A DNA stretch of 64,000 nt, taken from contig CAWAMI010000002.1 in NCBI GenBank assembly GCA_963783105.1, positions 310,001-374,000 on the forward strand, written 5' to 3'. Position numbers and translations under genes: made by a program. Each line of letters begins with the position of its first letter. Positions within the stretch are counted from its first letter, which is position 1. Origin of the DNA: JAVEDQ01 sp963783105. Its GTDB lineage: Bacteria > Actinomycetota > Actinomycetes > Frankiales > Frankiaceae. Positions 41,448 through 48,850 of the stretch are shown here, piece by piece. The notes under the pieces were generated by a model. It saw only the letters and a list, made by a program, of their open reading frames with translations, was not told the origin of the DNA and searched no databases.

Positions 41448-42215
41448 TCAGGAGAAGGGCGTCTTCGGCCGCGACTGCAGCTCACCGTCGAGGTAGACGT
41501 CGACCTTCTCGTCGTAGAAGCAGGCCAGGCCGGCGATCTTCTGGCTCTCGGGCGTGGGCAGCGGGTAGTGCCACACGATGTCCTCGGTGAGGTGTCCGTC
41601 GACCTCGACGCAGTGGTAGCTCGCCGTCCCCTTGTACGGGCACTGCGTCGTCTTGTCGCTCGGCCGCAGCAGGTCGAGGCGCACGTCGGTCATCGGGAGG
41701 TAGTAGCGCGGGGGCAGCCCGGTCTCGAACAGGATGCGCGGCTGGCTCGACTCGGCGACGGTCACGCCGCCGACCTCGATCCGGACGTGGCGTGAGCTGG
41801 CGAGGATCTCGACCCGCTTGTACGGGTCCTTCGGGTGCACGAAGACCGGCTCGTCCTCCTCGAACCACTGCAGGCGACCGTCCCATGCCAGCCGGACGTG
41901 CCCGCGCAGCGCCTCGATCGGCGAGTCGGCATAGCTCAGCGCGGCCTTCTCCGCGACGCCCCGCGGGACCTTCACGTCGAGGACCTCGGCGTCGCCGCGG
42001 CTCGGCGAGTGCGACGTCTCCCCCGTCGGGACCAGCTCGGCCCGGACACCGGCGAGCGGCACGTAGTAGGCCGGGTAGTACGGCACCTCCCAGACCAGCA
42101 GGGCCGCCCGGGTGTCGACAACCGGTTCGCCGTCGAGGTAGGCGCGGACCCGCTTGAGCCCCTTCTCCGTCCGGACCCGTCCGCGACCCGCTTCCGCCCG
42201 TTTCGACTCTGGCAT
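41448..42215 (-). CDS. DUF427 family protein, two tandem domains
   Basis: 255 aa, ATG at 42215 after GAGGAG. Two DUF427 repeats: the first with YYPAYYVPLAGVRAELVPTGETSHSPSRGDAEVLDV, the second with PPRYYLPMTDVRLDLL, then TTQCPYKGTASYHCVEVDG and VWHYPLPTPESQKIAGLACFYDEKVDVYLDG. The second copy has the typical CPYKG and CFYDEKVD motifs, while the first is diverged. Function of the family is unknown. Confidence 0.9.
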   Translation of the reverse strand: MPESKRAEAGRGRVRTEKGLKRVRAYLDGEPVVDTRAALLVWEVPYYPAYYVPLAGVRAELVPTGETSHSPSRGDAEVLDVKVPRGVAEKAALSYADSPIEALRGHVRLAWDGRLQWFEEDEPVFVHPKDPYKRVEILASSRHVRIEVGGVTVAESSQPRILFETGLPPRYYLPMTDVRLDLLRPSDKTTQCPYKGTASYHCVEVDGHLTEDIVWHYPLPTPESQKIAGLACFYDEKVDVYLDGELQSRPKTPFS

Positions 42216-42292
42216 CAGGGCGCTCCTCTCGGCCTGGTATCTGCTCGCAACCGCCCGCGCGCCTTCCCGCTTCCCGGGTGCAGGATGAGGTC

Positions 42293-43492
42293 GTGACCGA
42301 CAGCGACGAGCAGGGCGCCCAGGCGCAGCCGCAAGCACCCGGCCTGGCCGAGTACCAGAACGAGATCTACCTGCGGGGGCTCGGCGGCGAGACCCCCGCC
42401 TATCCCGTGAGCGTGGACGGGCTCGAGCGGGCGGCCTACGGGGCGATGACGCCCGAGGCCGTCGGCTACGTCGCGGGCGGCGCCGGGGCGGAGCGGACCG
42501 TCGCGGCCAACCGCAGTGGGCTGGACGCGTGGCGCCTCGTCCCGCGGATGCTGCGCGGCGTCGCCTCACGTGACCTGCGCACCACCCTGCTCGGCACGTC
42601 GATGCCGGCCCCGGTCCTGCTCGGCCCGGTCGGGGTGCAGCAGATCATCCACCCCGACGGCGAGACCGCGACGGCGAAGGGCGCCTCCGAGCTCGGCGTG
42701 CCGTACGTGCTGTCGACGGCGTCGAGCACCGCGATGGAGGACGTCGTCGCGGCCGCGCCGGATGCACCCCGCTGGTATCAGCTCTACTGGCCGAAGAACC
42801 GCGACCTCGCCGCCAGCCTGGTCGAGCGGGCCGAGAAGGCCGGCTTCTCCGCGCTGGTCGTCACGCTCGACACCTGGATGCTCGGCTGGCGGCCGCGCGA
42901 CCTCGAACGGGCCTACCTGCCGTTCCTCAACCGGATCGGCATCGCCAACTACACCTCCGACCCGGTCTTCCGCTCGCTGCTGCCCGAGGGACTGCCGACC
43001 GAGCAGGCCGAGGTGCTGACGTGGGCGGCCAACTTCGCCGACCCCTCGCTCACGTGGGACGACATCGCCTGGCTCCGGGAGCGGACGTCGCTGCCGCTGG
43101 TCCTCAAGGGCATCAGCTGCGGCGCCGACGCCTCGCTCGCCCTGGACGTCGGCGCCGACGCGGTGCACGTGTCGAATCACGGCGGCCGGCAGGTCGACGG
43201 CGCGATCGGCGCGGTGGACGCCTTGCCGGAGGTCGTCGACACGGTCGCGGGACGCGTCCCGGTGATCTTCGACTCGGGCATCCGCTCGGGCGCCGACGCG
43301 GTCAAGGCCCTCGCCCTCGGGGCCGACGCCGTCATGCTCGGCCGGCTCTACACCTGGGGGCTCGCCCTCGGCGGCGCCGCCGGGGTGACCGCCGTGCTGC
43401 GCGCGTTCCTGGCCGACCTCGACAACACCATGGCGCTGTCCGGCCACGCGACCCCCAAGGAGCTCACGCGCAGCAGCCTGCGTCGCGCCTAG
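42293..43492 (+). CDS. Lactate 2-monooxygenase / FMN-dependent alpha-hydroxy acid oxidase
   Basis: 399 aa from the GTG at 42293, preceded by GGATGAGG. Family features: YVAGGAGAERTV, PVLLGPVGVQQIIHPDGE, YQLYWPKNRD, TLDTWMLGWRPRDL, LVLKGISC and the active-site SNHGGRQVDG with its catalytic His and Arg. The long central insert, TLDTW...NYTSDPVF, is of the lactate 2-monooxygenase type, which converts lactate and O2 to acetate and CO2. A simple oxidase is possible. It overlaps the convergent small membrane gene by 4 bp. Confidence 0.9.
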   Translation: MTDSDEQGAQAQPQAPGLAEYQNEIYLRGLGGETPAYPVSVDGLERAAYGAMTPEAVGYVAGGAGAERTVAANRSGLDAWRLVPRMLRGVASRDLRTTLLGTSMPAPVLLGPVGVQQIIHPDGETATAKGASELGVPYVLSTASSTAMEDVVAAAPDAPRWYQLYWPKNRDLAASLVERAEKAGFSALVVTLDTWMLGWRPRDLERAYLPFLNRIGIANYTSDPVFRSLLPEGLPTEQAEVLTWAANFADPSLTWDDIAWLRERTSLPLVLKGISCGADASLALDVGADAVHVSNHGGRQVDGAIGAVDALPEVVDTVAGRVPVIFDSGIRSGADAVKALALGADAVMLGRLYTWGLALGGAAGVTAVLRAFLADLDNTMALSGHATPKELTRSSLRRA

Positions 43493-43776
43493 GGCCCGGG
43501 GTGGCGGTCGAGGAACGCCTCGGCCGGCCGGACGTCGCGGGCCAGGTAGGCCGCGCCCGCGAGCACCAGGAGGAAGGCCCCGGCGCGGGCGGTGCCGACG
43601 TCGACCGTCGGCGGCGGACCTCCGGCGACGTAGAGCCGGATCTCGCGGGTGGTCTGCCGCCTCCGGGCCACGGGCAGCGCCTGCACGAGCGGGTTCCGGA
43701 CGGCGCCGCGCGCGGAGTTCCAGATGCTGATGACCATCCCGGCCAGCAGCAGGGCGAGACTCGCCCCGCAGCACAC
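43489..43776 (-). CDS. Small membrane protein, unknown, uncertain start
   Basis: 95 aa from the GTG at 43776. One strong span at the N-terminus (CCGASLALLLAGMVISIW), then ARGAVRNPLVQALPVARRR and a second hydrophobic segment (AGAFLLVLAGAAYLA). The open frame extends upstream to the DinB stop at 43855-43857 with plausible residues (TTFFFV before CCG), but there is no ATG, GTG or TTG in that stretch, so the true start may be missed. No family recognised. Confidence 0.5.
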   Translation of the reverse strand: MCCGASLALLLAGMVISIWNSARGAVRNPLVQALPVARRRQTTREIRLYVAGGPPPTVDVGTARAGAFLLVLAGAAYLARDVRPAEAFLDRHPGP

Positions 43777-43854
43777 GAAGAAGAAGGTCGTGCCGGCGTC
43801 CGGTCCGGTCGCTGGTCCGGCCGCAACGCTGAGGACGTCATGCCCGAGATCGTG

Positions 43855-44367
43855 TCATGACCTTCGATCGAGCAGCCCACGCACGTACGACGCCTGTCCG
43901 GCGTGCTCGAGGTCGTCGTTGAGCACGCTGACCAGGCGGACGCCGAGGGTCACCGGCGGGTCCCAGCGGTCGTCGATGACGCGGTCCAGGTCCTCCGGTG
44001 TCAACCAACTCAGGTAGTTCTGCGTGGCTGCGAGCACGGCGTCGAGGTAGTCGGTCAGCAACTGCGGCGACTCGACCCGCACCTTCGCGACGTCGTCGGA
44101 GCTCTGCCCGTACCCGATCACGGAGTCGTCGAAGGGCAGATCGAAGCGCCTCGCGAAGCCCTGCGCGGTCCAGACCTGCTCGCGCTCCGCCACCTCGGCG
44201 ATGTGGTCGTCCTGCACCCGGGCGAGGTGCCAGGCGAGCCAGCCGATCGAGTTCGCGTCGGGGTCCGGGCGCCAGGCGAGCCCGTCCGCGTCGAGTCCCT
44301 TCACCGCCCCTGCGACGATCGGACCGATTCGGCCGAAGGCCTCCTTCAGCAGCTCGTTGACGTTCAG
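43855..44367 (-). CDS. DinB/DUF664-family protein with apparent CTG start
   Basis: 170 aa if started at the CTG at 44367: it then reads NVNELLKEAFGRIGPIVAGAV, which is how DinB-family proteins of this type begin (usually with ATG at this place). The conserved helix continues GLAWRPDPDANSIGWLAWHLARVQDDHI; the His residues (WHL, DDHI, and LEHAGQ near the end) match the metal-binding histidines of the four-helix DinB fold. The first conventional start, GTG at 44304, would remove the first helix. An AGGGGG lies about 8 bases before the CTG. Confidence 0.75.
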   Translation of the reverse strand: MNVNELLKEAFGRIGPIVAGAVKGLDADGLAWRPDPDANSIGWLAWHLARVQDDHIAEVAEREQVWTAQGFARRFDLPFDDSVIGYGQSSDDVAKVRVESPQLLTDYLDAVLAATQNYLSWLTPEDLDRVIDDRWDPPVTLGVRLVSVLNDDLEHAGQASYVRGLLDRRS

Positions 44368-44400
44368 CGCGCTCGCCCCCTGATGTCCTCGACGGTCTCG

Positions 44401-44616
44401 TCAGCAGTCGTTCGGCGCCGGCTTCCCGGCCAAGCGGTCGTCGATCCACCGGCTGGCGTCGGGCTCGGCGGCCCAGATGGACTGCACGTGCATCTGCCCT
44501 GGATACACCTTGCGCACCGCGGTGAACCCGCCGGTCTTGCACATCCGCTGGAGCAGCAGCGGGCTGGCGATGACCGGGATGTGCTCGGCGCACTCACCGA
44601 GCGTAACGCTCGTCAC
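44401..44616 (-). pseudogene. Lipase/alpha-beta-hydrolase remnant (C-terminal fragment)
   Basis: About 72 residues: VTLGECAEHIPVIASPLLLQRMCKTGG, YPGQMHVQSIWAAEPD, ASRWIDDRLAGKPAPNDC. This matches the layout of the last part of actinobacterial secretory-lipase (LIP) family proteins: D/E..PV, MC.GG, the catalytic His region, then WI.DR.AGKPA..C. The catalytic His position appears as MHV. The upstream part, with the nucleophile serine, is absent and the ion-channel gene begins only 26 bases away, so a truncated relic is most likely. Confidence 0.5.
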
Positions 44617-44642
44617 ATGGAAGTCGGGGCACAAGCCCCGTC

Positions 44643-45665
44643 GTGACCTTGCTCTGGAGCATCCTCGGCGGCCTCCTGATCCTCGCGGCACTCGGGGACG
44701 CGGGAACGACGACGCTCGTGGCCGGCGCGGGCGGCGGGCCGCTGACCCGCGTGGTGAGCCGCCGGCTCTGGCAAGGGCTACGCGCCCTCGTCCGCCTTCC
44801 GGGCGGGCGCGGGCTTCTCGCCCACGGCGGCCCGCTGGTCCTGCTCGCGACGGTGCTGATGTGGGTGGCGCTGCTCTGGGTCGGATGGGCGCTGGTGTTC
44901 CTCATGAGCGACGCGAGCGTGGTCGACTCCCAGGCCGGAACGCCCGCCGGCACGGCCGAGCGCTTCTACTTCGCGGGCTTCACCATCTTCACCCTCGGCA
45001 TCGGCGACTACGTCCCCTCCGGCGCGGGGTGGCAGATCGCGACGGCCGTCGCGAGCTTCACCGGCCTGTTCCTCGTCACGCTGTCCATCACGTACCTGCT
45101 GTCGGTGGTGACCGCGGTCGTCTCGGGCCGCCGCTTCGCCGCGTCGTTGCACCTCTACGGCGGCAGCGGCGCCGAGGTGATCCTGCTGCACAGCACCGAC
45201 GGATCGCTGAGCGGGAAGCTGACGACGCGGCTGCAGTCGCTCGCCGAGGAGGTCGTCGCCAGCGCCCAGCAGCACCTCGCCTATCCGGTGCTGCACTTCT
45301 TCCACGCCGGGGACGACCGCTCCTCGACCCCGCGCGCGCTGGCTGCGTTGGACGACACCCTGCTGCTCGCCGCAGCGGGCCTCACGCCCGACCTGCGGCC
45401 GGACCCGTCGGTCCTCGTCCCCCTCGGCCGCGCGCTGGACTTCTACGTCGAGACGGTCGACGCCGGAACCGTGCGGGCCGACGGCGAGCCGCCCGCCCCC
45501 GACCTCGCGGCGCTGCGCGACGCGGGCCTCTCGGTGGTCGACGACGAGGCGTTCGCCGATGCCGTCGAGGGCCGGGGCCGCCAGCGGCGAGCCATGCTGC
45601 GGCTGCTCATCTCGGACGGTCGCGAATGGCCCACGAAGGGTGACGTCCAGACCGCCTCGTTGTGA
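44643..45665 (+). CDS. Two-span potassium-channel-like membrane protein
   Basis: 340 aa, GTG start. Spans near 3-25 and 65-88 precede a pore segment, FTIFTLGIGDYVPSG (near 113-127), in which TLGIGDY matches the K+ selectivity filter (TxGYGD) with Ile for Tyr, followed by a last span (TAVASFTGLFLVTLSITYLLSVV). The remaining about 185 residues are cytoplasmic and all-helical, not an obvious RCK domain. This is the Ion_trans_2 type; selectivity is inferred. Confidence 0.85.
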   Translation: MTLLWSILGGLLILAALGDAGTTTLVAGAGGGPLTRVVSRRLWQGLRALVRLPGGRGLLAHGGPLVLLATVLMWVALLWVGWALVFLMSDASVVDSQAGTPAGTAERFYFAGFTIFTLGIGDYVPSGAGWQIATAVASFTGLFLVTLSITYLLSVVTAVVSGRRFAASLHLYGGSGAEVILLHSTDGSLSGKLTTRLQSLAEEVVASAQQHLAYPVLHFFHAGDDRSSTPRALAALDDTLLLAAAGLTPDLRPDPSVLVPLGRALDFYVETVDAGTVRADGEPPAPDLAALRDAGLSVVDDEAFADAVEGRGRQRRAMLRLLISDGREWPTKGDVQTASL

Positions 45666-45746
45666 CGCGTTTCGCAGCAAAGTCGGGTGCTTGCTGCATA
45701 ACGCACGGGGGGCACAGGGTAATAAGACATTGCTGGCGAAAACGCC

Positions 45747-45761
45747 TTCGAACTTCTCGAA
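45747..45761 (+). promoter_or_regulatory. Small dyad in the leader of the 45776 gene
   Basis: TTCGA-ACTTC-TCGAA (45747-45761) immediately precedes the AAAGGA ribosome site and could form a short leader hairpin or an operator. The wider gap 45666-45775 is relatively AT-rich, as a promoter would be. Confidence 0.25.
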
Positions 45762-45775
45762 AGGAATGATCAGCC

Positions 45776-46768
45776 ATCGCTGTCACAGATACCGGAAAGC
45801 TCGCCGCTCAGCTCCGCATCCTCCTTCAACTGACGCAGTCGGAGGCTCAGGTCGCCGAGATCCGGGTCGCCCAGGCAAGCACCGACGCCGTGCGTCGTGA
45901 ACTCGCCGAGAATGCCAAGAACGCCGAGAAGCGCACCCGCAACATCGCCAAGGAGCTCCGTCGTCTCGGAGGTGTGCCGGACGTCGTCACGCCCGCCGTG
46001 GGCCGCGTGATCGCGTTCGCGAAGGCCAGTGCGGAGCAGGCGCAGCCGCTGCCCGAGGCCCTGTTCGGCGATCTCGCGCTCGAGCACCAGCTGCTCGACC
46101 GCGTGCGCTACGTCAAGGTCCTCGCGAAGGAGCTCGACGAGAAGCCGGTCGTGCAGCTCGCGGAGCGTCTCGAGAAGGCGCACTCCGCCACCGTTGAGTG
46201 GCTGACCACGGTCGTCGCCGAGGAGGCCCTCGGTGGTCCGGCGGCGATCAAGGCCACCCCCGTGCAGGCCGCTGCGGCAGCCACCTACCGCGTCGCCCTG
46301 CTCCCGGGCCGCTGGACGATCGACCGCGTCAACGACGCCGCCGACCGCCTCGCGCGTTCGCGGGAGGACGTGAAGAACCGCATCGTCGAATTCCAGGGCA
46401 AGGCCGCGGAATTCCAGGGCAAGGCCGCCCAGGTCGGCGGGACCGCCACCCAGATCGTCGGGTCCAGCCTGTCGGCCGCCCTGCGCCGCGGCGAGACCAA
46501 GACGGCGGCCAGCTCGGCGAAGGCCGGCCAGGCCGTCCACGACGCCCGCCGCAAGGTCGGCGCCGTCGAGGCCGACGAGCTGCCCGTCAAGGGCTACGAC
46601 GAGCTGTCCGCATCCGCGGCGGCGGAGTCCGTGAAGAAGCTGGAGAAGGCCGAGGACATCCGGACGGTCGTCCGCTACGAGGAGACCCACAAGGACCGGT
46701 CCACGGTCATCTCCGCCGCGCAGACCACGCTGGCGCGTCTCGCGAAGGACGCCGTCAGCAGCAACTGA
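45776..46768 (+). CDS. Helical (coiled-coil) protein of unknown function, probable ATC start
   Basis: 330 aa from an ATC at 45776: residues (I/M)AVTDTGKLAAQLRILLQLTQ, then a long amphipathic helix. AAAGGA lies about 10 bases upstream. An in-frame TGA at 45767 excludes an earlier start, and the first conventional codon, GTG at 45890, would remove 38 well-formed residues. The body is mostly helical (GGVPDVVTPAVGRVIAFAKASAEQAQPLPEALFGD, LALEHQLLDRVRYVKVLA) with a duplicated EFQGKAA and a Lys/Ala/Ser-rich tail. No enzyme motif is seen. It may be a ferritin-like or membrane- or DNA-associated helical protein; I do not assign a family. Confidence 0.7.
   Translation: MAVTDTGKLAAQLRILLQLTQSEAQVAEIRVAQASTDAVRRELAENAKNAEKRTRNIAKELRRLGGVPDVVTPAVGRVIAFAKASAEQAQPLPEALFGDLALEHQLLDRVRYVKVLAKELDEKPVVQLAERLEKAHSATVEWLTTVVAEEALGGPAAIKATPVQAAAAATYRVALLPGRWTIDRVNDAADRLARSREDVKNRIVEFQGKAAEFQGKAAQVGGTATQIVGSSLSAALRRGETKTAASSAKAGQAVHDARRKVGAVEADELPVKGYDELSASAAAESVKKLEKAEDIRTVVRYEETHKDRSTVISAAQTTLARLAKDAVSSN
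46388..46429. repeat. 21 bp in-frame duplication (EFQGKAA)
   Basis: GAATTCCAGGGCAAGGCCGC occurs twice in direct succession inside the helical-protein gene, each copy encoding EFQGKAA. Confidence 0.9.
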
Positions 46769-46801
46769 CGCTGCCCAGCAACTGACGCAGCAGAAGGATC
46801 G

Positions 46802-46834
46802 GGCCGGGTCGGCGCCTCAGGCGCCGGCCCGGCC
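46802..46834. terminator. Strong bidirectional hairpin terminator
   Basis: Stem GGCCGGGTCGGCGCC (46802-46816) and GGCGCCGGCCCGGCC (46820-46834), 14 of 15 pairs, with a 3-base loop. The loop TCA is the TGA stop codon of the minus-strand gene. It lies 33 bases past the end of the helical-protein gene and serves both convergent genes. Confidence 0.75.
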
Positions 46835-47245
46835 TCCTGCGTTGCGCATGCCCGGTCGGCGGCTGCGCAGGTAGAAGAGCCCCACGATCGGCAGCACGAC
46901 GGGGATGAACAGGTAGCCGCGGCCGTAGTCGGACCAGACGGTGTCGTCCGGGAACGCGGCGGAGTCGACGACGCTGAGGGTTCCGACCGCGAGCACCCCG
47001 AGCAGCTCGAACACCAGGAACGCCACCGCCGCACGCCGGGCCCGCTCCCCGGAACGCGCGAGCGCGATCGTGGCGGCGAGGTAGACCACCGCCGAGACGG
47101 CCGAGAGCGTGTAGGCCAGCGGTGCGTCCGAGAACTGGGTCGAGATCTGCACCGCGGCCCGCGAACCGGCCGCGAGCACGAACACGGCGTAGACGGCGAC
47201 GAGGACACGGCCGGGGCCCTTCTCGGTGTCCCGCTTCTCAGGCAC
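46817..47245 (-). CDS. Four-span membrane protein
   Basis: 142 aa. Hydrophobic segments near 14-30, 43-62, 72-90 and 107-125, ending YLRSRRPGMRNAGGRAGA in the cytoplasm. It forms a pair with the next upstream gene, with which it overlaps by 8 bases. Such pairs of small four-span proteins are common in actinobacteria, and their role is unknown. Confidence 0.75.
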   Translation of the reverse strand: MPEKRDTEKGPGRVLVAVYAVFVLAAGSRAAVQISTQFSDAPLAYTLSAVSAVVYLAATIALARSGERARRAAVAFLVFELLGVLAVGTLSVVDSAAFPDDTVWSDYGRGYLFIPVVLPIVGLFYLRSRRPGMRNAGGRAGA

Positions 47246-47600
47246 TGCCGTCCCAGACCGAGTTCATGCGCACGACCATGACCGCGACCGTCACCCCCGC
47301 GATCGCCAGCACCACCGACGACCAGCGGGTGCGCTCCTCCAGCGCCCACAGCACCCCGAGCGGCAGGACCAGCAGGGAGCCGACCAGGTAGGCGACGAAG
47401 GTGACCGTCGAGCCCGGCCGCGTCCCGCCGATCAGCTTCACGGCGGCGACGACCGCCTGGACCAGGAGCAGGGCCTCGAGTGCGCCGCCGAGGACGAGAT
47501 GGCCCAGCCGGACCGGCCGGTCGAGTGCCGCCCAGAGCAACGCCCAGGCGGCGAGTACCGCGCAACCCAAGCCCAGCGCGACGACCAGCGCCGGAATCAC
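47238..47600 (-). CDS. Four-span membrane protein
   Basis: 120 aa: spans at about 3-24, 37-60, 66-85 and 95-112, with the arginines placed on the inside. It starts in an ATGA overlap with the adenylate kinase gene (47597-47600) and overlaps the following membrane-protein gene. It is probably a partner of that protein. No family motif that I recognise. Confidence 0.75.
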   Translation of the reverse strand: MIPALVVALGLGCAVLAAWALLWAALDRPVRLGHLVLGGALEALLLVQAVVAAVKLIGGTRPGSTVTFVAYLVGSLLVLPLGVLWALEERTRWSSVVLAIAGVTVAVMVVRMNSVWDGSA

Positions 47601-48214
47601 GCCGAGGTGTCCCCGGAGCCGCCTTCGTCGGCGCTCTGTTCGTTCGCGTCCGAATACCCGAGCCCGCGCAGGATCGCCGCGGTCACCCCGTCCACGGACT
47701 GGAGCGCGTCGACCTCGAGCAGGATGCCCCGCTCGGCGTAGTAGTCGCGCAGCGGCGCCGTCTTGCTCGCGTACACCTCGATGCGGTGCCGGATCGTGTC
47801 CTCGTTGTCATCGCTTCGGCCCAGCTCGCGCGCTCGGTCGAGCAGGCGTCCCACCAGGGCATCCGGCTCGGCGATCAGGAAGATCGCCGCGTCGGCGAGC
47901 ACTCCCTCGTCGGCCGCCATCTTCGCCGCCGCCTCGGCCTGCGCCTTCGTGCGGGGGAAGCCGTCGAGCAGGTAGCCACCGGCCGCGCTCGCCTCGACGA
48001 TGGGGTCGCGCAGCATCTCGAGGACGAGGTCGTCCGGCACCAGGTCGCCGTTGCGCAGGGCCTCCCCGACGGCTCGACCGCACTCGGTCCCGGCGTCGAC
48101 CTCGCGACGCAGCAGGTCGCCGCTCGAGATGTGCCGGATACCGAGGGCGGACACGAGGCGCTTCGCCTGTGTGCCCTTTCCCGAGCCCGGAGGACCGAGC
48201 AGAAGCAGCCGCAC
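47597..48214 (-). CDS. Adenylate kinase (short type)
   Basis: 205 aa. P-loop GPPGSGKGTQ, AMP-binding SSGDLLR and DGFPRTKAQAEA, and a short lid with RSDDNEDTIRHR, in place of the long zinc-binding lid. It interconverts ATP + AMP and 2 ADP. The housekeeping adk of actinobacteria normally lies next to secY and map in the ribosomal cluster; here the neighbours are two membrane proteins, so this is more likely a paralogue. The C-terminus is an acidic, disordered tail. Confidence 0.88.
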   Translation of the reverse strand: MRLLLLGPPGSGKGTQAKRLVSALGIRHISSGDLLRREVDAGTECGRAVGEALRNGDLVPDDLVLEMLRDPIVEASAAGGYLLDGFPRTKAQAEAAAKMAADEGVLADAAIFLIAEPDALVGRLLDRARELGRSDDNEDTIRHRIEVYASKTAPLRDYYAERGILLEVDALQSVDGVTAAILRGLGYSDANEQSADEGGSGDTSA

Positions 48215-48330
48215 CTCGTCCTCCGCCCGTCGAGCCCCGCATCGAGCACAAACACTGCAGGAGGCCCAAGCTTAAGGGGCAGGAGAAGCCCTGGCGTCGG
48301 CGAGGCCGGCGCCGGATCGCAGAAGGTGAG

Positions 48331-48825
48331 ATGACCGACGACGGGAAGGCCACCAATCCGCCGCGACGCCACGAGACGCCGGCGGAGCGCAGCGACCGCA
48401 ACTGGTCGGAGCTCCTCCAGGAGCTCCGGGTCGCGCAGACCGGGGTGCAGGTGCTGGTCGCCTTCCTGCTCAGCCTGCCCTTCCAGTCCCGCTTCGCGAC
48501 GATCACGGACGCTCAGAAGGTCGTCTACCTGGTCGTCGTCGTGCTCTCGGTGTCGGCGGCCGGGGTCCTCATCGCGCCGGTCGCCCTGCACCGCGCCGTG
48601 TTCCAGCGCTCGGCCAAGACGCCCCTGGTCGACGCGGCAGCGCGCCTCGCGGAAATCGGCCTCGCCCTGCTCGCGCTGGCGCTGGCCGGCGTGGTCCTGC
48701 TGATCTTCCTGGTCGTGGTCGGACCGGGCGCCGGGATCACGGCCGGGGTCGTCATGGGCTGCCTCCTGCTGGCGCTGTGGGCGGTGCTCCCGTACCGGGC
48801 TCGCCGTCGGGCGGGTGACCGCTGA
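48331..48825 (+). CDS. DUF6328-like membrane protein
   Basis: 164 aa, ATG at 48331 with AGAAGG 5 bases upstream. The soluble start (ETPAERSDRNWSELLQELRVAQTGVQVLVAFLLSLPFQSRF) is the characteristic opening of this actinobacterial family. Spans follow at about 38-58, 68-92, 108-128 and 132-152, with RRRAGDR at the end. Function unknown. It is divergent from the adenylate kinase gene and ends just upstream of glgC. Confidence 0.82.
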   Translation: MTDDGKATNPPRRHETPAERSDRNWSELLQELRVAQTGVQVLVAFLLSLPFQSRFATITDAQKVVYLVVVVLSVSAAGVLIAPVALHRAVFQRSAKTPLVDAAARLAEIGLALLALALAGVVLLIFLVVVGPGAGITAGVVMGCLLLALWAVLPYRARRRAGDR

Positions 48826-48850
48826 CGCGGGTCCGGGGAAGGATGAGCGC

